A DNA stretch of 64,000 bases from JBCBWG01 sp038523925 (GTDB taxonomy: Bacteria; Pseudomonadota; Alphaproteobacteria; Rhizobiales; Hyphomicrobiaceae). Position 1 is the stretch's first letter, and each line of letters begins with the position of its first letter. Made by a program: the position numbers and the translations under genes. Below the pieces are notes generated by a model. The model saw nothing but the letters and a program-made list of their open reading frames with translations. It did no database searches and was not told the DNA's origin. Of this stretch, positions 62,136 to 64,000 are shown piece after piece. Location: positions 224,571 to 288,570 of the forward strand of contig JBCBIY010000003.1 in the NCBI GenBank assembly GCA_038523925.1, given 5' to 3'.

Positions 62136-62538
62136 TTGGTTCTCCTTTTCCGGTGTGTGCGAGTTCAGCCAGTCCATGGGTGGCACACGGCACCCCTACT
62201 CGAGACGTCGGAGAAGGCAGACGAACCGAAGCTGCGCATTCCTTTTCCATACCCAGAGGCTCTCGCCTCCGCGAGGTATCAACCGGCTGGCGCACACAAG
62301 CGCATTTCAAAGGGGGGAACAAGCAGTTTCACGGATCATCACATGCGCTTTCTTCGGGCATTTGCTTGCGATGAGGGCGGTTGCACCGCTGCGGGATGAA
62401 CGGATGATGAGGATCGAATTCAGACGCGATTCAAGCGCGCGGAACTATTGCATTCGCCAGCAAGCACAATCGCGCCGCCGCTCAGACACAATTGCGGAGA
62501 CCGCAAGTCGTGCTCGCGAAGAGACCATGGAGATCGAG
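62136..62538. other. Divergent 400-base gap between cspA and a small exported protein gene
   Basis: Contains no convincing gene. It should hold the cspA promoter and leader and the promoter of the small exported protein gene. Short open frames here have no family features. I did not identify a specific structured cold-shock leader. Confidence 0.4.
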
Positions 62539-62904
62539 ATGACGCGTGCATTAATCAAAGCTTCGGCGCTGAGCGTGGCCCTCGCAACCGGCCTGACGGC
62601 TGCTGGCCAGACCGCATCGGCACACCATAAGGTGCCTGACTTCAGCGAGCGCCTCGCCTTCATTTCCGGGAAGATTGAGCGCGGACGCCAGTCCGGCCGG
62701 ATTACGTTTCTCGAGGGCCGCAAGCTCGCGCGCATGATCCGCGCGACGCTGGCGCTCCGGTCGGATCTCGCATCCGACGGTCACTTGTCGCGCCATGACC
62801 GCCGCGTCCTCAACCGAGAACTGACGCGTGTGAATGCCGCTGTGAACTCTGAACGCAGCGATCGCCGCCGGCGCCTGCGAGTCCTGCCGCGGGTCGGGCG
62901 GTGA
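62539..62904 (+). CDS. Small exported basic helical protein
   Basis: The 121-residue product has a signal peptide (core ALIKASALSVALATGLTAAG to TASA) and a mature chain of helices: FSERLAFISGKIERGRQSGRITFLEGRKLARMIRATLALR, then SDGHLSRHDRRVLNRELTRV. The tail is Arg-rich (RSDRRRRLRV). The helical core resembles the C-terminal part of the second small protein at 63108-63740. Function unknown. The ATG at 62539 follows GGAGATCGAG; an in-frame ATG at 62527 is possible. A terminator follows at 62943. Confidence 0.75.
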   Translation: MTRALIKASALSVALATGLTAAGQTASAHHKVPDFSERLAFISGKIERGRQSGRITFLEGRKLARMIRATLALRSDLASDGHLSRHDRRVLNRELTRVNAAVNSERSDRRRRLRVLPRVGR

Positions 62905-62942
62905 CAATCACGTGATCACTGTCTTTGAGCTGATCAAGCGGG

Positions 62943-62969
62943 GTCGCGGCAAGCTGCGGCTCCTTTTTT
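62943..62969 (+). terminator. Rho-independent terminator after the first small protein
   Basis: GTCGCGG (62943-62949) pairs with CTGCGGC (62954-62960, with G-T pairs) around a four-base loop, followed by TCC and six T (62964-62969). It lies 39 bases after the stop. Confidence 0.72.
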
Positions 62970-63107
62970 GTGGGGCCTGGGCGCCGATCCCTCGAAGATG
63001 AACGCCTGATGACGATCAGCTTCAGAACGAGTTCAAGCCGCAGATTGCAAGGTCCGCTCATCCGATGGCGCCGAGGGGGCGCCGGGGCTTCAGCCAAGGA
63101 GAGCTTC

Positions 63108-63740
63108 ATGCCTTTCAAAACCATCGCCGCCGTCACGCTGGCTTCGTTCGGAGCCGCCGGTCTGGCGACAACGGCAAGCGCCGGTGTCATCACGCTCGGC
63201 CAGCACGCCGATACCAGTGCCAAGCCGGGCATCGTGCTCGCCGCCACGAAGGAAGAGCGCCGCCGCGCCCGCCGCGCAAACCGCAAGGCAGACAAGCGCG
63301 CCAAGCGGAACCGCAATCGCGACATCGTCGTGAAGCGGACCGTTGTTAAAAAGCCGGTCGTCGTCGTTCGTGAGCGCAGGCCGCGCCGGGCCTTCGGCGT
63401 CACGATCAACTTCGGCAACAAGAAGCCGCGTGTCATCGTCCGCCGCGGTCTTGGGCCGCGCTACCTGCCGCGTCGTCCGCGCCGTGTCGCGACGCCTGGT
63501 ATCGATAACCGGATTGGCAATCAGGCCCGCCGCATCCGCAACGGTGTCCGCCGGGGTGCACTCACCCGGGGCCAGGCGCGTCGTCTGCGCAACCGTCTGT
63601 CGCAGATCAGAACCGCCCGTAACTTCGCTCGCACCGATGGCCGGGTCACTGGCGCCGAGCGCCGCCGCCTGCACACCATGCTCGACCGTCTCGGCTCGCG
63701 CATCCGCAACGCCAAAGCCGGTGGCCGCCGGTTCCTCTAA
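63108..63740 (+). CDS. Small exported basic protein with helical C-terminal domain
   Basis: The 210-residue product begins MPFKTIAAVTLASFGAAGLATTASA, a signal peptide, then a strongly basic region (RRRARRANRKADKRAKRNR) and a beta-like middle section VRRAFGVTINFGNKK. The C-terminal 80 residues, with QARRIRNGVRRGALTRGQARRLRNRLSQI and TDGRVTGAERRRLHTMLDRLG, share the helical pattern of the 121-residue neighbour. It probably binds acidic polymers (cell-wall or nucleic acid) but this is inference. The ATG at 63108 follows AAGGAG at a perfect distance. A strong terminator follows. Confidence 0.8.
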   Translation: MPFKTIAAVTLASFGAAGLATTASAGVITLGQHADTSAKPGIVLAATKEERRRARRANRKADKRAKRNRNRDIVVKRTVVKKPVVVVRERRPRRAFGVTINFGNKKPRVIVRRGLGPRYLPRRPRRVATPGIDNRIGNQARRIRNGVRRGALTRGQARRLRNRLSQIRTARNFARTDGRVTGAERRRLHTMLDRLGSRIRNAKAGGRRFL

Positions 63741-63778
63741 TAGGCGTCACGTTCGATAAACAGCATTTGGCTCAACTC

Positions 63779-63808
63779 AGAGGTCGCCCCGGCGGCCTCT
63801 CTTTTTTT
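63779..63808 (+). terminator. Rho-independent terminator after the second small protein
   Basis: AGAGGTCGC (63779-63787) pairs with GCGGCCTCT (63792-63800, with one G-T pair) around a four-base loop and is followed by seven T (63802-63808). Confidence 0.88.
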
Positions 63809-63865
63809 GCCCGTCCACGCTGCCGCTCGACGGCGCTTAGAGTCCGAGACTAACCGCATCGCGCG

Positions 63866-64000
63866 ATCCGCAGGCCTGACGGCCTGCTCCTTGCGCGCTG
63901 CTCACGCCCTGGAAGCGGTAGCGGCTGCCGTTGCCGTCAGTGGGTGAGGCCGCGCGTGGTTTTTGTTGGCCCAACCGCGCTGCCGCGCGTTGGCGCTCAA
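63866..64000 (+). repeat. Diverged fifth copy of the structured repeat, cut by the window edge
   Basis: On the plus strand this reads in the same order as the minus strand of the array: hairpin A GCAGGCC-loop-GGCCTGC (63870-63887), TGCGC, GCTGCTCACG, GGCTGCCG, GCGCG, a T run and GG, then hairpin B CCAACCGCGC-TGCC-GCGCGTTGG (63971-63993). Hairpin B matches the reverse complement of the array unit 1 hairpin at 22 of 23 bases. It follows a terminator, as the array does. The right end is outside the window. Confidence 0.75.

Overview
The window is a high-GC, gene-dense piece of bacterial chromosome, most likely from an alphaproteobacterium of the Hyphomicrobiales (Rhizobiales) or a close relative. 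The basis is gene order and family content: glyQ / S49 peptidase / TrmN6-like methyltransferase / DUF2007 / polyprenyl synthase; ispE next to a large TPR protein and ETF-QO; rplU-rpmA-GNAT-obgE-proB-proA-nadD-rsfS; hpf-ptsN; and a DUF2793 tail protein of the kind linked to alphaproteobacterial phages and gene transfer agents. There is no rRNA operon, no transposase or integrase and no CRISPR array. One tRNA gene, tRNA-Ser(CGA), is present. Genus cannot be read from the sequence alone.

Layout. 1-7.3 kb: 5' part of glyQ, an exported Cys-containing orphan, an S49 peptidase, a TrmN6-like methyltransferase, DUF2007, polyprenyl diphosphate synthase, ispE and a TPR protein. 7.3-23 kb: an OpgC-like acyltransferase overlapping an SGNH hydrolase, ETF-QO, a type-4-like uracil-DNA glycosylase, nitroreductase, moaB, two glycosyltransferases related to arsenosugar-locus families around a Tat-exported MBL-fold protein, a PA0069-type radical SAM protein, and the GST-queG-SDR operon. 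23-33 kb: uppP, then the ptsN/hpf and rsfS/nadD/proA/proB/obgE/GNAT/rpmA/rplU blocks, a predicted acid-ceramidase-like hydrolase and tRNA-Ser. 33-39.6 kb: a GFA-family protein, the SbcCD nuclease pair and an orphan DUF2793 tail-like protein. 39.7-49.8 kb: an envelope polysaccharide locus (UDP-glucuronate epimerase, UDP-sugar dehydrogenase, initiating sugar transferase, Wza-like lipoprotein, Wzc-like autokinase, GT2, KdsD-like isomerase), with a 570-base gap holding no convincing gene. 49.8-60.2 kb: a HugZ-like protein and a complete galactoside utilisation locus: GH42 beta-galactosidase, aldose epimerase and ABC ATPase on the minus strand, and binding protein, two permeases and GH36 alpha-galactosidase on the plus strand, divided by a promoter/operator-like region. 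60.2-64 kb: a secreted esterase, cspA, two small exported basic proteins and an unusual repeat family.

The most unusual element is the repeat family. Four tandem units of about 161-165 bases (61170-61825) each carry two hairpins, and the stems change by compensatory substitutions between units. A fifth, diverged copy in the opposite orientation is cut by the right edge of the window (63866-64000). Both locations lie just downstream of a Rho-independent terminator and in the same orientation as the upstream gene, which suggests a structured 3'-end-associated RNA or DNA element rather than protein-coding sequence.

Functionally, the galactoside genes form one catabolic unit: uptake by the ABC transporter, hydrolysis by the alpha- and beta-galactosidases, and anomer conversion by the epimerase. 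The polysaccharide genes cover precursor supply, initiation, export and chain-length control, but flippase, polymerase and most glycosyltransferases are not in the window. The 24-32 kb block concentrates ribosome assembly and dormancy factors (L21, L27, ObgE, RsfS, HPF) together with proline and NAD synthesis.
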